DNA of 64,000 nucleotides from Acrasis kona (taxonomy: Eukaryota > Heterolobosea > Eutetramitea > Acrasida > Acrasidae): NCBI GenBank assembly GCA_026419775.2, contig JAOPGA020001095.1, positions 19,049-83,048 on the forward strand, written 5' to 3'. Of this stretch, positions 1 through 11,000 are shown one piece after another. The first letter of the stretch is position 1. The number at the start of each line of letters is the position of its first letter. Position numbers and translations under genes: made by a program. The notes beneath the pieces were generated by a model, which saw only the letters and a program-made list of their open reading frames with translations, ran no database searches and was not told where the DNA came from.

Positions 1-2
1 AT

Positions 3-1549
3 GCAGATTTAAGTCGCACTGACGATAATGGACTACCACAACAGAGAGGACAGATGATCTGTGTGTTGGCAATTCCTTCTTTTCTATCAATATCATCATT
101 TGTATCATTCATTAGTTGTTTTAAAAATAGAGTATGTTCATCATCAAACAAACGTTAACGCAAATAGTTGAACATTATTCGTATACTAAGGGATCAATCT
201 CCAAACAAGTACATGGCGCTCCTCTACTTTAGCGATCAAAAATCAGCAGATAGCTTCTACAAGCAATATAACGGAAAACCATTCAATTCCTTTGATCCAG
301 AAGATTGCAAACTGGCATTCGTATCGAGTGTTGAAATCACTTCAAAAGATGATCAATTTAACCAAACGTTTCTTCCTTATGCGTTCGTTTACATTCTTCC
401 ATCTTCTCTCACGTTATAATAGAAACGGACTGAGTGCTCTACATGATTCATTAAAAGAAAACGAAAGCACAAGCTCATCCACCACACCATTCTCCCATAA
501 AAATGCAAGTAAATGATTTTTACATTTTTCTAACGCGTAGTAGAATGAAATTCCAACGTGTCCTGTCTGTCTAGAGAGATTAGATTACGAACACTCTGGC
601 ATCATTGCAACATTATGCAACCACAGCTTTCATTCCGATTGTTTCACAAAATGGGGAGATGGAACATGTCCAGTCTGTAGATTCTCAATAAGCGACACAA
701 GCGTCACTTGCGGAGTGTGCGACACCAACGACAACTTATGGATATGCTTAACGTGTGGAAACGTAGGATGTGGACGTTACGCCAACGCACATGCCAGAAT
801 GCACTTTGAAATGACACAACATACCTATTCGATGGAAATCGAATCACAAAGGGTGTGGGATTATTCAGGAGATGGATACGTACATCGATTAGTTGCCAAC
901 AAGGCCGATGGTAAATTAGTAGAGGTGGCGAATCCAGGAGAGAAGGGAATGGACGAGTTGGCAGAAGCAAGATACAATTCAAAACTAGACATGGTGGCGA
1001 TGGAATACAATGAATTATTGACGCAACAATTATCGAGCCAACGCATGTTTTTCGAAGCAAGAATCGGAGAAATTGAAAAGGAGAAGGAATCACAGATTGA
1101 AAACTTATTGGCCGAATTGGTTAGTTTTAGAGCGGAGAGACAAAAAATGCACAACAAGATGGAGAAGAATCAAAATCAAATCAAAAAGCAAAGCGAGGAA
1201 GCTACATTTTGGAAACAATTAAACACTACATTGATCGAAAATCAAAAACAGGTAAATTGTTTATTTTTGTGTGATTCTCATTATATAGTTTAAAGCTAGA
1301 ATTGAAAATATGGAAAAACAATTCGAGTTGAAATTATCGCACAAGGATTCAATTATTAATGAGCTGAAAGATGAGATTAAAGACTTGTATATGCACCTGG
1401 AAACAAAGAGCAAGATTGATTCGAATCCAGAGATTGAAGGCGGCAGTTTGGTACTGGTGACGCAACCCAATCACAACCAGTCACATCAGCAGGAGTCTGT
1501 GAGTTCTCCCATCAAGGGTCCAAAGAAGAAGGTTGGCAGGAAGAAGTAA
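3..1549 (+). CDS. BRAP: BRAP2-like RING E3 ubiquitin ligase (5' end cut by window edge)
   Basis: The reading frame is open from base 3, so the gene starts outside the window. Domain order: the BRAP2 RRM-like domain (ICVLAIPSFLS, then RDQSPNKYMALLYF and NGKPFNSF), a RING-H2 finger (CPVCLE..CNHSFH..CPVC, about 560-680), a UBP-type zinc finger (CGVCDTNDNLWICLTCGNVGCGRYANAHA) with the family hallmark QHTYSMEIES..VWDYSGDGYVHRL, then a long coiled coil and a basic C-terminal tail (PKKKVGRKK). This order is diagnostic of BRAP2/IMP, a ubiquitin ligase and Ras/MAPK modulator in animals. Introns at 132-167 and 1252-1288 are clear and in phase. Between about 360 and 544 at least one more intron is needed; a Ser/Thr-rich piece (about 424-508) is probably an exon, but I could not find splice sites that join it in phase. 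The gene converges on the next one with a 77-bp gap. Confidence 0.88.
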
Positions 1550-1625
1550 ATGTGACTTGCAAAAATGTAATGTATTCCCAATATAAAGTCAATCTGTATT
1601 TATTATACAACATGGTTCGTTTTCA

Positions 1626-3188
1626 TCAAACTTGTGGTCCGAACATTTCTCTCATCTCCGCATCACTAAAGGTTGGTGGCATGTCACAAAGTATGGATTG
1701 ATTTGCGCTTTCGCTCACCGCACTAATAAAGGGTACAAATGATGCATTCGGCACGACCTGCTCAAATCGTTTAGGTGTTGTATCGCCATCCTCAAGCATT
1801 TCTGTCCTTATTAGAGTTGTGCTTGAATCCAACGGAGCGATCGTGGTGATCGTCTGTGTGACTGTGGTCAAAGTTCCATCTCTCAGACTCCTGTATCCTT
1901 GTTTTGCCAAATTGACTGAGAAAAAGTTCTCAACTTTTGTAATCAATTCTCTACCAGCAATTTCAGGGTCGGATGATCCTATCTGTTTTCCAAGTCTGGA
2001 TATGTGTGGAAATAAAATAGAAGCATCGTCAAAGTTATGATGCTTAGTTCCTTTTATCTCTTCGTCGTTTACCTTCTCACCACAAAGATCGGACAAGTAC
2101 TTCATTCGGTTAATGTTCTTCTCCCACTGCCACTCGTCGCTATTGAGGAACAGCATGGGACTTGGGTGTTTGCGGAACCTTTGGATTCGTGTGCGGAACT
2201 TTTCAAACTTTTCATTATATCCGTTCAAATCAAACTCCTCGACGGGAGCCATAGGAAACAAGTAAGAGTCAAGAGCGCAGCAACATTTCAAAGTTAAAAC
2301 ATCTGTTCTTGTTTGATCCAGGAACAACATGGAGGAAATGGCTGTGGCACCACCAAACGAGTGACCCATTATACCAATCTTATCCAAGTTCATGTGACCG
2401 CTGGGCGGGAACTCGGAAGGCTTGGGCTCGAGTTCCAAAAATTGTAATTTACATAGTACGGACTTGATGTTCCTGACTCTTATCTTTAACTGGTGATTTC
2501 TATACGTATAACTGTCTTCATGTTCCGCTAGATCGCTGAAACTTAGTCTCTTTCCATCTGGTCCAATCTTCTTCTTGACTAGTTCGTCTTGCTGTCTTAT
2601 TTGATCGGTTGAGTAGAAATCACTTCTGTAGGCGTCAAAATCTAAGTGGTCTCCTGTAGGGTAGAGTACAGCCAAACTACTACCATCTGTGTGATAAGGT
2701 GCAATTACAACGTATCCATTGGATGCCATGTTCTCACAAATGTATGTGTAGTGTTCAGGGACACCGTACAAGCCGTGACTAAAGATGATTACTGGGTAAC
2801 TGTCGCGTTGAGAGCTAATTGGAATGTAGGGGGCATGTGCACCAGGTTTTTGTTCATAATGCTTGCGGTGAAGAAGACTAATTGCCGTTCGTCTGTGCTG
2901 TACGTGCTTATTTGTAGTGTAGGAGTTCGTCCTCGCGTTCATTATGTGGGTCTTCACAACAACCTTCGGCATGGGTTTCAAAATGTTCCACATGTAAGGA
3001 AACATCTCTTTGGGCATATATCTACTCTTTTTTACGTCCTTGTGCAACTTATCTGCATCTATCGGATACCATATTTTGACAAGCAAGCCGTTGGGGGCTG
3101 CCTTTTTATCATCAATGTCAGTTGTCCAATGCACTGTCTCGGTCGCAGTGACATAGGGACCTGTAGGTGGGGGTATTGTTTTTGTCAT
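1626..3188 (-). CDS. Platelet-activating factor acetylhydrolase (isoform II family)
   Basis: Intronless 520-residue alpha/beta hydrolase of the PAF-AH isoform II/plasma family, which removes short or oxidised acyl chains from the sn-2 position of phospholipids. Visible family marks are the N-terminal segment ending VKIWYP, the oxyanion block YPVIIFSHGLYG (131-142), the nucleophile elbow GIMGHSFGGAT with Ser277, a likely Asp307 in ALDSYLFP, and His383/His384 in KGTKHHNFDDAS. There is no signal peptide, so the enzyme is probably cytosolic, like PAFAH2. The tail of about 100 residues after the hydrolase core is longer than usual. Start chosen at the first ATG, which directly precedes conserved sequence. 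Family assignment is firm; the natural substrate is unknown. Confidence 0.87.
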   Translation of the reverse strand: MTKTIPPPTGPYVTATETVHWTTDIDDKKAAPNGLLVKIWYPIDADKLHKDVKKSRYMPKEMFPYMWNILKPMPKVVVKTHIMNARTNSYTTNKHVQHRRTAISLLHRKHYEQKPGAHAPYIPISSQRDSYPVIIFSHGLYGVPEHYTYICENMASNGYVVIAPYHTDGSSLAVLYPTGDHLDFDAYRSDFYSTDQIRQQDELVKKKIGPDGKRLSFSDLAEHEDSYTYRNHQLKIRVRNIKSVLCKLQFLELEPKPSEFPPSGHMNLDKIGIMGHSFGGATAISSMLFLDQTRTDVLTLKCCCALDSYLFPMAPVEEFDLNGYNEKFEKFRTRIQRFRKHPSPMLFLNSDEWQWEKNINRMKYLSDLCGEKVNDEEIKGTKHHNFDDASILFPHISRLGKQIGSSDPEIAGRELITKVENFFSVNLAKQGYRSLRDGTLTTVTQTITTIAPLDSSTTLIRTEMLEDGDTTPKRFEQVVPNASFVPFISAVSESANQSILCDMPPTFSDAEMREMFGPQV

Positions 3189-3290
3189 GGTTTGTTTCCC
3201 AAGCGCGGCGGGGGCGTCTATTAATATAAGCGGGGCTTTGTCCGAATGTTTTATTTAGAACAAACAAATTTCCTTGTAATAAACTATTTT

Positions 3291-4413
3291 TTATGAGATA
3301 CTTTTTCTTGTTTTTTTTACAGGCGAATAATCTGAATCGTCATCATCGTCGCTTACATTAGATGTTGACTTCCTCTTCTTTGTTGGTGTCTTGACTCCCG
3401 GATCTATCTTCTTCCTTCTTCTCTTTGGGAGCTTTTCTTCTGGAACTAAATCTTCGATATCCTCTTCTTCCTCCTCCTTCAATTTTTTTTCTTTTTTAAC
3501 AGATTTCTTTTTAGTTTTCTTCTCCTTGACGTTATTTTCATAGTATGGACATAACTTTTCTACTTTTGAAAGCGAACAACGATTACATTTGGGTCCTATA
3601 GGAGAACAAACAGTTTGACCGAAGCCTACTAGTAGATAATTGACCCGATCCCATTCATCTTTTGGAAGGAATTCTTGGAGTGCTATTCTGGTCTGCTCTG
3701 CTACTTTTGTGTGCACCCATTCCAACCTATTAGATATCCGATGTACATGTGTATCTACGCCAATCCCTACAACTTCCTTCCAACCTGGCATTAATTAAAT
3801 AATAAAAATGATGAAAATTACCACAAGACATTGTCAGATAGGCCATTTTCGGGCCTACACCTGGCAGCTTCATGATTTCTTTAACATCTTTTGGGACGTC
3901 ACCATTATAAATGTCTTTTAACATTTTGGTAGCTTTTAAAATGTAGACGGCTTTGCGCTTTGAAATGTAAACGATCAATAATCAATTTCGAAATACTTTA
4001 TAAAAACTTGCAGGGTATATCAACTTCTCGAGAGTATCTGTTGATGTCTCCAAAATTTGATCAATTGTACAACCGTGTTGTTTAAGCTTAGCCATTGCAG
4101 CAGCAGTAACTTGATCTTTTGTTTGTGAACTCAACATGAGTGAGATTAGAGTCTGATATCTATATATTTTTTGCTGCTGCTCAATCTCCTCAGGTGTACT
4201 ACCCTCAACTTTTGCAGCATTTTCTTGACACCCCATTGTATCTACGGGTGCATTGTAACCAGGTCCATCTGGATTTTCACGCATTTCTCGTATAAGAGAG
4301 TATTGCTTTTGAAAAGTACTTTGTTTAATGTTCACTTCAATTTTTTCACTTATGATCTCATTTTCATTGATCTCCTGCTTGACAATATCTGGTTCGCTTT
4401 TCACTTCAGCCAT
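3291..4413 (-). CDS. NTHL1: Endonuclease III homologue, bifunctional DNA glycosylase/AP lyase
   Basis: Three exons (4413-3997, 3957-3822, 3784-3291; introns 39 and 37 nt) give 348 residues. The protein excises oxidised pyrimidines in base-excision repair. Visible are the core start [17 protein letters not shown], the helix-hairpin-helix [10 protein letters not shown] with the catalytic Lys position, the catalytic Asp in GVDTHVHRI, and the iron-sulfur ligands C-x6-C-x2-C-x8-C. The last spacing is normally five residues, so the loop carries a three-residue insertion. After the cluster comes a Lys/Glu-rich tail of about 80 residues ending [11 protein letters not shown], absent from textbook Nth and probably a nuclear targeting or DNA-binding tail. 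Start: MAEVKSEPD at 4413. An in-frame ATG at 4485 would add 24 partly hydrophobic residues and cannot be excluded. Head-to-head with UTP25. Confidence 0.92.
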
Positions 4414-4735
4414 GTTTGAACTTGAAATTATTGTAAAGTAGAGACAACCCGCTATTAGTTTCATGTCTCTCACATTGACATGCAAATCTATTTATGAAAA
4501 TGCGAATGATCTTAATTTGTGGCGAATTATGGCGAGGTTTAATCACATTTGTTCTAGTATTTGGATTGCATTGAACTTGTGCACGATAGGATATAACTTT
4601 GTGCATTCATTGCTTTGGCTTTGAAATAGGATCTATTCTAATAGGGGAAATTTTCGGTGTTGGTCCTGTTCTCCAGTCTAATAATATTATTACAAAAAAC
4701 AATATTCTAATAGGAAGTTGACTACAATTAACACA
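4414..4735. other. Divergent intergenic region between NTHL1 and UTP25
   Basis: A 322-bp AT-rich spacer between two diverging genes, so it must hold both promoters. No convincing coding segment, tRNA or repeat is visible. The minus-strand reading frame here continues the NTHL1 frame only to an alternative ATG at 4485. Confidence 0.5.
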
Positions 4736-6781
4736 ATGACTTCAAAAAGGAGGAAGGAAGTGGCAGAACCAAAGTCGAAATATGATCTGCTCGTGTCATC
4801 ATTGTCAAACGATGCTGTGAAGGATTTGCGCAAGAGGATTTCAGAGGAGAGCGAACCTACTACTAAATTATCGATGAGACCAACAAAGAAGATGAAGAGG
4901 ACTGTCAGCAGAAAAAAACCTGATGAGACACCAATATACATAGATTCCCACGCATCAACATCACACTTCAAAACATTCAAGTCAAATCAAACTTTTGTTG
5001 AACAAACCAAAAATGATGTATCCGATCCCAAATACGATAAATTCAAATTATGTTTCAACTTTACTCGTCAGCAAAACTCTGTCTGGTATACATTTTTAAA
5101 CAAACCAAGAACAGAAGAAGAGCTGATTAGATTGAAACAAGATTACGAAAACAACAAACGCTTCGCACAAGTAGAAAACATAGACGAACTGTACGCCGTG
5201 CTTGGAAAGAAGATGGAATCCAACGTCGTGTTAAATTTACCCTCGCCCATCAATGATGTGGTACAAGATGGATTGGTGGAAATTGATTTGGCATCAAAAT
5301 GGATGGAATACTTACAAGATACCGGCTGCGTCGATCCATTCAGAAACGATTTTCAAAAATGTTTATTCACATTATTCAACGACTACAGAGATGTGTACTA
5401 CCCACATTTAAACAACAGAAACAAACAATGTGTGGTCGAGTCATACGTACTACATGCCATCAACCACCTCCTAAAAAAGAATAGATACAATTGGTACAAT
5501 GACGACAAGAGAGACATTATAGGTGATACCTACCAAGTAAGAGATAAAGGCTACAACCAACCCTGCGTCTTGTTCCTAGTACCCAACAGAAGGCAAGCTC
5601 TGGAGATTGTACAAATCATGTTGGCTCTCATGCCCAAACTAATATCCATCAGAAGAGAAGAAGCATTCGAGCTCACCTTCTCCGACATTGATGATCTCGA
5701 GCATTCCGACGATGAAGAAAGTACTCCTCCTGTAGATAAACACGCAGGAAAACCAGAGTGGTTTAAAGAGTTATTCAAGGGAAATACCGATGATGACTTT
5801 AGCATGGGTCTCACTCTTCATCATGCACATGGTCAGTTCGAATTGCTTAGCAAAGTATTGTCATCTGACATTATCATTGCAACGCCAGTGGCCATTCAAA
5901 GAGAAAACAGCTCTGGAAGATACGATAAGGTCCTATCTTCCATCGAGCTATGCATCATTGACCAGAGCGATTATATATTGATGCAAAATTGGGAGTACGT
6001 GGTGGAATTGTTCCACAAAATCATCAATCAAGTGCCTACTAACAGGGGCAGTTTTGATTTGGATTTTACAAAGATTAAAGACTACTTTGTGTATGATTTC
6101 GCAAAGCAATTCAGACAGACCATTCTAATAGGTCGCTACGTCAGTCCTGACGTGAATGCACTCTTAAATCAGTGCAGCAACGTTCGTGGTCAAGTCAAGA
6201 TTAGAAATCCATGTCCAAACGGTATTGCATCGAGCATACAGGGCGTGGTTAGTCAGATATTCGAGCGATTCGAATGCAAAGATCTGCACAAGCTCGAAGA
6301 TGATCGATTTGATTATTTTATAAACGAGATTTACCCAAGAATGAAGAAAAGTCCCGATGGTATCTTCTTAATCATGGTCAGCAACCATGTCGATTTCATT
6401 CGAGTTCGAAATTTCTTACAGTCGGAGCATGCCCCCTTCGTGGGTGTGTCCGAACATTCTGAAGATGCCACCAACATGTTGGGCAGGTTCAAGAGGCAGA
6501 CTCAAACCATGAACTACTTGTTGTATACCGAGCGTCATTATTACTTCCATGCTCCAAAGTTGAAGGATTTTTACTTCAATCAAGTTGTGTTTTATTCTCT
6601 TCCTCAAAATGATTTTGTTTATAAGGCTTTTGTGGGTAAGCTGACCAGTAGCAAGACCGACCATAGCAGAGCGTTGACCATGTTCTGTAATTATGATGCT
6701 CTGGCTTTGGAGAGAATTGTTGGAACGAACAGGTGCCGGTCGTTGTTGACCTCCCAAAATAGTACTCATCTGTTTGATTAA
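4736..6781 (+). CDS. UTP25: U3 snoRNP/SSU processome protein UTP25 (Def family)
   Basis: A single exon of 681 residues, a nucleolar factor for 18S rRNA processing. The fold is a degenerate DEAD-box helicase: the positions of helicase motifs are recognisable but catalytic residues are lost. Marks seen are VLFLVPNRRQALEIVQ (motif Ia-like), DDFSMGLTLH, SDIIIATPVAIQ, and the UTP25 signature CIIDQSDYILMQNWEYV, where the DEAD box is replaced by DQSD. Near the end, FYFNQVVFYSLPQNDFVYK matches the C-terminal UTP25 block. The N-terminus is basic and acidic, as is usual. Start: ATG at 4736; upstream in-frame codons are not ATG. The gene is followed at 94 bp by the actin-bundling protein gene. Confidence 0.9.
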   Translation: MTSKRRKEVAEPKSKYDLLVSSLSNDAVKDLRKRISEESEPTTKLSMRPTKKMKRTVSRKKPDETPIYIDSHASTSHFKTFKSNQTFVEQTKNDVSDPKYDKFKLCFNFTRQQNSVWYTFLNKPRTEEELIRLKQDYENNKRFAQVENIDELYAVLGKKMESNVVLNLPSPINDVVQDGLVEIDLASKWMEYLQDTGCVDPFRNDFQKCLFTLFNDYRDVYYPHLNNRNKQCVVESYVLHAINHLLKKNRYNWYNDDKRDIIGDTYQVRDKGYNQPCVLFLVPNRRQALEIVQIMLALMPKLISIRREEAFELTFSDIDDLEHSDDEESTPPVDKHAGKPEWFKELFKGNTDDDFSMGLTLHHAHGQFELLSKVLSSDIIIATPVAIQRENSSGRYDKVLSSIELCIIDQSDYILMQNWEYVVELFHKIINQVPTNRGSFDLDFTKIKDYFVYDFAKQFRQTILIGRYVSPDVNALLNQCSNVRGQVKIRNPCPNGIASSIQGVVSQIFERFECKDLHKLEDDRFDYFINEIYPRMKKSPDGIFLIMVSNHVDFIRVRNFLQSEHAPFVGVSEHSEDATNMLGRFKRQTQTMNYLLYTERHYYFHAPKLKDFYFNQVVFYSLPQNDFVYKAFVGKLTSSKTDHSRALTMFCNYDALALERIVGTNRCRSLLTSQNSTHLFD

Positions 6782-6874
6782 ATAGTCATTCTTGTAAATT
6801 GTGTAATCTTTTTGTTGTAATTTCCATCTGTCATCTGTCAAATACACATCAAAACCATTTAAAAAGCATCAGAC

Positions 6875-7639
6875 ATGCCTGAAGGAAGTGTGACACAGAG
6901 TCCCTTTGACAAGGAAGCCTTCAACGCGGTTTGCAACAAGAACTACAAGGGTCAATGTATTTTCTTCCTCAACGCATTCTGGGCCGAATTCCAAGCTGAA
7001 GCTCCAAGAGTCTGGAACGTGTACAAAAAGTTCGTAGAGCTAGACAATGGAAACGAGGAAGGAAAGTCTCTTGATACTTTCAGCTCTAATCGCTTGTTGG
7101 AAGCTTTTGGTCAAACACTAACCGTGATCCAGCTCCGCGAAGAGATGGCCAAGGTAGACCAAAACGATGACAAGAAGATGGGTCCTCTTGAGTACTTGGT
7201 TTATCACTACAAAGTCCAAATCAAGGAACTATTGTCAAGACCTCAAGGAACAGATGAAGAAATGGAGAAAGCTAACCTCGCTTTACAAAAGGTTCAAGAT
7301 GAGATTGATGCCATTGAAAACCAAAAGAAGAAGTTACAAGCGTTGGCAAAGGGTGAAGACTTCAAGGCAACCAGAGCAAAGAACGAGTTGGCCCAACTAT
7401 TGGCTCAAGATCCTCTAGCATTGAACAAAGCACAAGTTGACGCCAAAGCAGCCGTAAAGAAGGCACAAAAGTCAGCAGGTGACAATCTCACATCCCAAGG
7501 TCAACTTTGGTGGTTACAAAAACAATTGGAAGAGGCAGCAAGATACAAGCCAAAGGGTAACTTGAGCTCACCAGCCGCCTTCAGCCCCATGATCTCCCCA
7601 AGAGGTTTTGGATCTGCTTCACCAACAACACCAAAATAA
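6875..7639 (+). CDS. abpB: Calcium-regulated 34 kDa-type actin-bundling protein
   Basis: The 254-residue intronless protein resembles the Dictyostelium 34 kDa actin-bundling protein, which crosslinks filaments in filopodia and is inhibited by calcium. Matching landmarks in order are FFLNAFWAEFQAEAP near residue 30, an EF-hand-like stretch KVDQNDDKKMGPLEYLVYHYK near 95-115, the helical ANLALQKVQDEIDAIENQKKKL, then KGEDFKATRAKNELAQLLAQ, the Ala/Lys-rich AQVDAKAAVKKAQKSAG, and the C-terminal QLWWLQKQLEEAARYKPKG. The EF-hand loop looks imperfect, so calcium binding is uncertain. Codon use is biased toward frequent codons, as in a highly expressed gene. Only 12 bp separate its stop from that of the converging helicase gene. 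Identification rests on memory of the family. Confidence 0.85.
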   Translation: MPEGSVTQSPFDKEAFNAVCNKNYKGQCIFFLNAFWAEFQAEAPRVWNVYKKFVELDNGNEEGKSLDTFSSNRLLEAFGQTLTVIQLREEMAKVDQNDDKKMGPLEYLVYHYKVQIKELLSRPQGTDEEMEKANLALQKVQDEIDAIENQKKKLQALAKGEDFKATRAKNELAQLLAQDPLALNKAQVDAKAAVKKAQKSAGDNLTSQGQLWWLQKQLEEAARYKPKGNLSSPAAFSPMISPRGFGSASPTTPK

Positions 7640-7651
7640 CAATTTTGCATT

Positions 7652-10600
7652 TTATAAATCTTCATCGTTTAATAATTCATCAACTTTTCTCTTTTTTTGA
7701 ACAGGCGTTGTGGTAGAAGGCCTTCTCTCATGAAACAAACCCAAACTTTTTCTTGCATTCGTTGAAGGTGGCGGCGACTTGGACTGAAACATGAACCGAC
7801 TCGCATCAAGAATAGTTCCACCACTCTTGTTATCTGACTGCACTATTGGCCGGTATTTTTTGGAGGAAATCTTGGTGGTGTTACATTTCTTGACGGCGTT
7901 AGCTTATTGGCCAACACCGGAGTGCTATTAATGACTGGTGGTGATGTGTTGGGCGGTGGTGTTGATGGAGAGGGCTTTTTAACAAATGCAGTAGTACTAG
8001 GTGCCACAAGGGACGGCGACGGAGCAGGCGGTGGTGGAGGAGTGGTCGGTGATTTGATCTCATCGCCAAGATTGGTTGAAAATTCTAAATTCTTCAGAAT
8101 CTTCTTTGGCTTCCTTAACGTCAGCAAATGTCCTATTGAACTGATACTCCTTTGTTTTGTTCAACACATTAAAGGGTAACTCATCCGTCGATGATTTCTT
8201 GAACAAGAAGTTCTCCAATAAATTCTTGCTGTTGATCGTTGCGCCGGTGACGCCCGTCGTACTTTTGGTTCTAGTGGTCGGAGGTGGAGGTGTTGGTTTG
8301 GGTTCCGATGATAATGGTTGCGTTACAATTTCATCCAAATCATCTTGAAACACGAATTCTTCTTCGCTCACGTCCATTTCGATTTCCTCCTCTCGATCAA
8401 TCTTTACGTCCAATTCATCTTGAATGTCATCAAATTCATCATCTTGATTACTTGGATCTGATGATTCATCAGAATCGTCATTGTGATCATTTTCATCATC
8501 TTGGTCATTTGAATTCATCTTATCGTATGACATGTGCTCTCCGTTCCAATGGTCGCTCCTGTCGATTTCGCCATCGACTGTCTCTCCCACCACGTTCACC
8601 TTCTTCTCCAACAATGGCCATAACTGCGTGTCGTCCAACGTTCCTGCGCCCAATAAATATTTTATTGTAACGCTGTTACTTTTTTGACCAATACGATGCA
8701 CGCGATCTTCGCATTGTAAAAGTACACCTGGTGTGAAATGTAATTCTGCAAAAATAACCATGCTGGATGCGGTCATGGTATATCCGGTACCAGCAGCCAA
8801 TATACTTAGAATGGCACATTGACATTTTTTATCGGTTTGGAATCGTTGAACGAATTCGTCGCGTTTCTTGGGTGGAGTATGACCGTCGATACGAATGTAT
8901 TCCACTTTGTTTTTTTTCATGCATTCTTCCAATCCATCCATGACGTCGCGATGATGTGCGAATATTAAAAACTTTTCCTTGGTCTCCAAAACTGTTTCCT
9001 TTAGATATTCCTTGATGGGTTCTAACTTTGCCATTCCTGTTTTTTTGTACATTTGCATCCATTGTTTGTTCTTGTCAAAGTTGACATCACTGTAGGTCAG
9101 TAGGTCCGTGGCGCGTCGCAACTCGGAAGAAGCACTTTTCATACTTTTGAGACCGTCGTCGATCAGATCCTTGTTTTTTCCTGATAATGTGAGGTAGATG
9201 CGTTGCCGTTGTTTGGGTGGTAATTCCTTTAGTACTTGATCTTTTCTTCTTCGGATCATGAATCCCTTGCTGAGCATGTAATTCATTTCTAAAGTGTGGC
9301 TGCTTCCGCTTTCGTTGTAACCGTATCCAGCATCATGTCCTTCGCAGTAGCGCACGGAGAAATCTACTCTGTTCATAAAGTTGGTCTTGACGCAGTTGAG
9401 TTGTGAATATAATTCTATGGGACGTGCTAGTGCTGGTGTTCCGGTGATTAGAACGACTCGTTTGGCGCATGTGATTAACGGCTGTAGCGTACGGCTTCTT
9501 TGTGTCTTGCCGTTTTTAATGTAGTGTGATTCATCGAGGATGATTACTTTGTAATTGCGTGCTTCAATCTTCTTGTCCATCCTGACCGCTAGATCGTAGC
9601 TCAAAATGTCCACCAGTCCTGTCAGCTTGTGGCGACCAGTAAGGCAAATGTTTATATCTTCTGATCTAATGTGTGGCATTAACCACTGTTCCAATTCATT
9701 GCTCCAATTGTATCGCAAACTACTTGGACAAATGACCAAAAGTGGCCACTCGTCACGATAATACTGTGCTATGGAAACTATAATTGTTAAATGTATGCTG
9801 ATCGTGCGTACTCACTGGCTTGTATCGTCTTTCCGAGACCCATTTCGTCGCCAATTAGCAGTCTTCCTTGCCTTTTGACTCCAAAAATTACTCCCTGTTT
9901 CTGGAATGGTCTAAGTGAATTTCTAAGCCGTGTTGGTAATTTATCCCAGTTGACTGCATCATTATAGGTTGTGAATTAATGTGACGACTTACCGTCTTTT
10001 TCATCTCTTTCAAACACTACTGGCTCGAATGACGAAATCAATCTTGACGCGCTACTGGGAACCATGTAAATGTTAATGGGAGCAGTACTTTTTAGCAGTG
10101 TATCTTTGACTTTATCATAATCATTCCAAGGGAATAAATAGTCTCCGAGTCTGCGCTCTCCATTTAGTTTAACTAGTTCCTTCTCAACCAACTCCGCAGG
10201 AGCTTTCTGCTTCGGAAGCCTTACAAGCAAACAATCACTTCCTATCTCTTTGAAAGTTATCGTAGCATGTTCTTGCTCGAGAGATGAATCTTCACCCTCT
10301 GGTTCATCTCCCTGATCTTGCTTAATCATACCATAGCTACTGCTCACCATCTCAAAGTGTACTTCATAAGCATACCCCTTTGTGTTCGAAACCATGTTCT
10401 GTGTAGCTTGAGTGGCTGGTTGAGACTTCGCTGCTAAAAATGATTGATCAGTGTCCCAGTAGAAGCAGCAATTATTTTCTGACGGGCATACAACAAAATA
10501 TTTTCCTTGATTCGGCCCCTCTTTTTTTACCTGCCTTCTTACTAGATCTATTTGATGTTTTTCGCAGTGTGTGGGTGGTGGTTTATTTGGTGTGTTTGCA

Positions 10601-10860
10601 TTATTTGGTGCAGCATCGGTGGTTTGTGGTCTAGGTTTTGGTGGGGTGTATGGAGTGTATGGTTTATCTACAGATGATATAACAGCACTTGGAGTCGGTC
10701 CAGCATCCGCCCATTGAAAGTAGTTGCATTTGTCAGCAGCGTTAAAGTTCTTTGGGCATGTATAAAATTTTCTTCCTTGATTCTCATTTGGTTTGTTTGA
10801 CGTACGAATGGCTGCTAGTTTTCCACAATTGCAAACTACAGCATCTTGTTTATAAGACAT
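7652..10860 (-). CDS. SMARCAL1/ZRANB3-like SNF2 helicase with two N-terminal GRF zinc fingers
   Basis: Start ATG at 10860. Exon 1 (10860-9993) encodes two GRF-type zinc fingers (CNCGKLAAIR..GRKFYTCP..CNYFQW, and CEKHQIDLVRRQ..GKYFVVCP..CCFYW) and a HARP-like domain (YEVHFEM..DYLFPWNDYDKVKDTL..SFEP). Exon 2 (9953-9816) carries LRPFQKQGV and the Walker A GDEMGLGKT. Exon 3 (from 9777) has DESHYIKN (DESH box), TGTPALARP, the helicase C-terminal lobe (IDGHTPPKKRDEFVQRF) and HRIGQK. This is an annealing-helicase architecture that remodels stalled replication forks. The acidic and Pro-rich tail passes through one or two more introns: a 47-nt intron ending near 7833 fits well, but the junction near 8060-8127 could not be placed in phase. 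The HARP-like call is moderate; GRF and SNF2 are clear. Shares a 140-bp divergent promoter with the next gene. Confidence 0.85.
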
Positions 10861-11000
10861 CGAGTAATATGCCACTTGACACCTTGTGTGGTATAAGTTG
10901 TCAGCAAAATATTCAAGTTATCATAACAATAATAATTACAATCCCTTGTCAACCAATCTTTTCGTAGAGTACATACAAAGGACCGTTTGATGCATGTAAC

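Noticed and set aside
2646-3224. Plus-strand ORF of 192 codons opposite the PAF-acetylhydrolase gene
   Set aside because: Antisense to a strongly conserved coding exon; Cys/Val-rich nonsense composition and no family.
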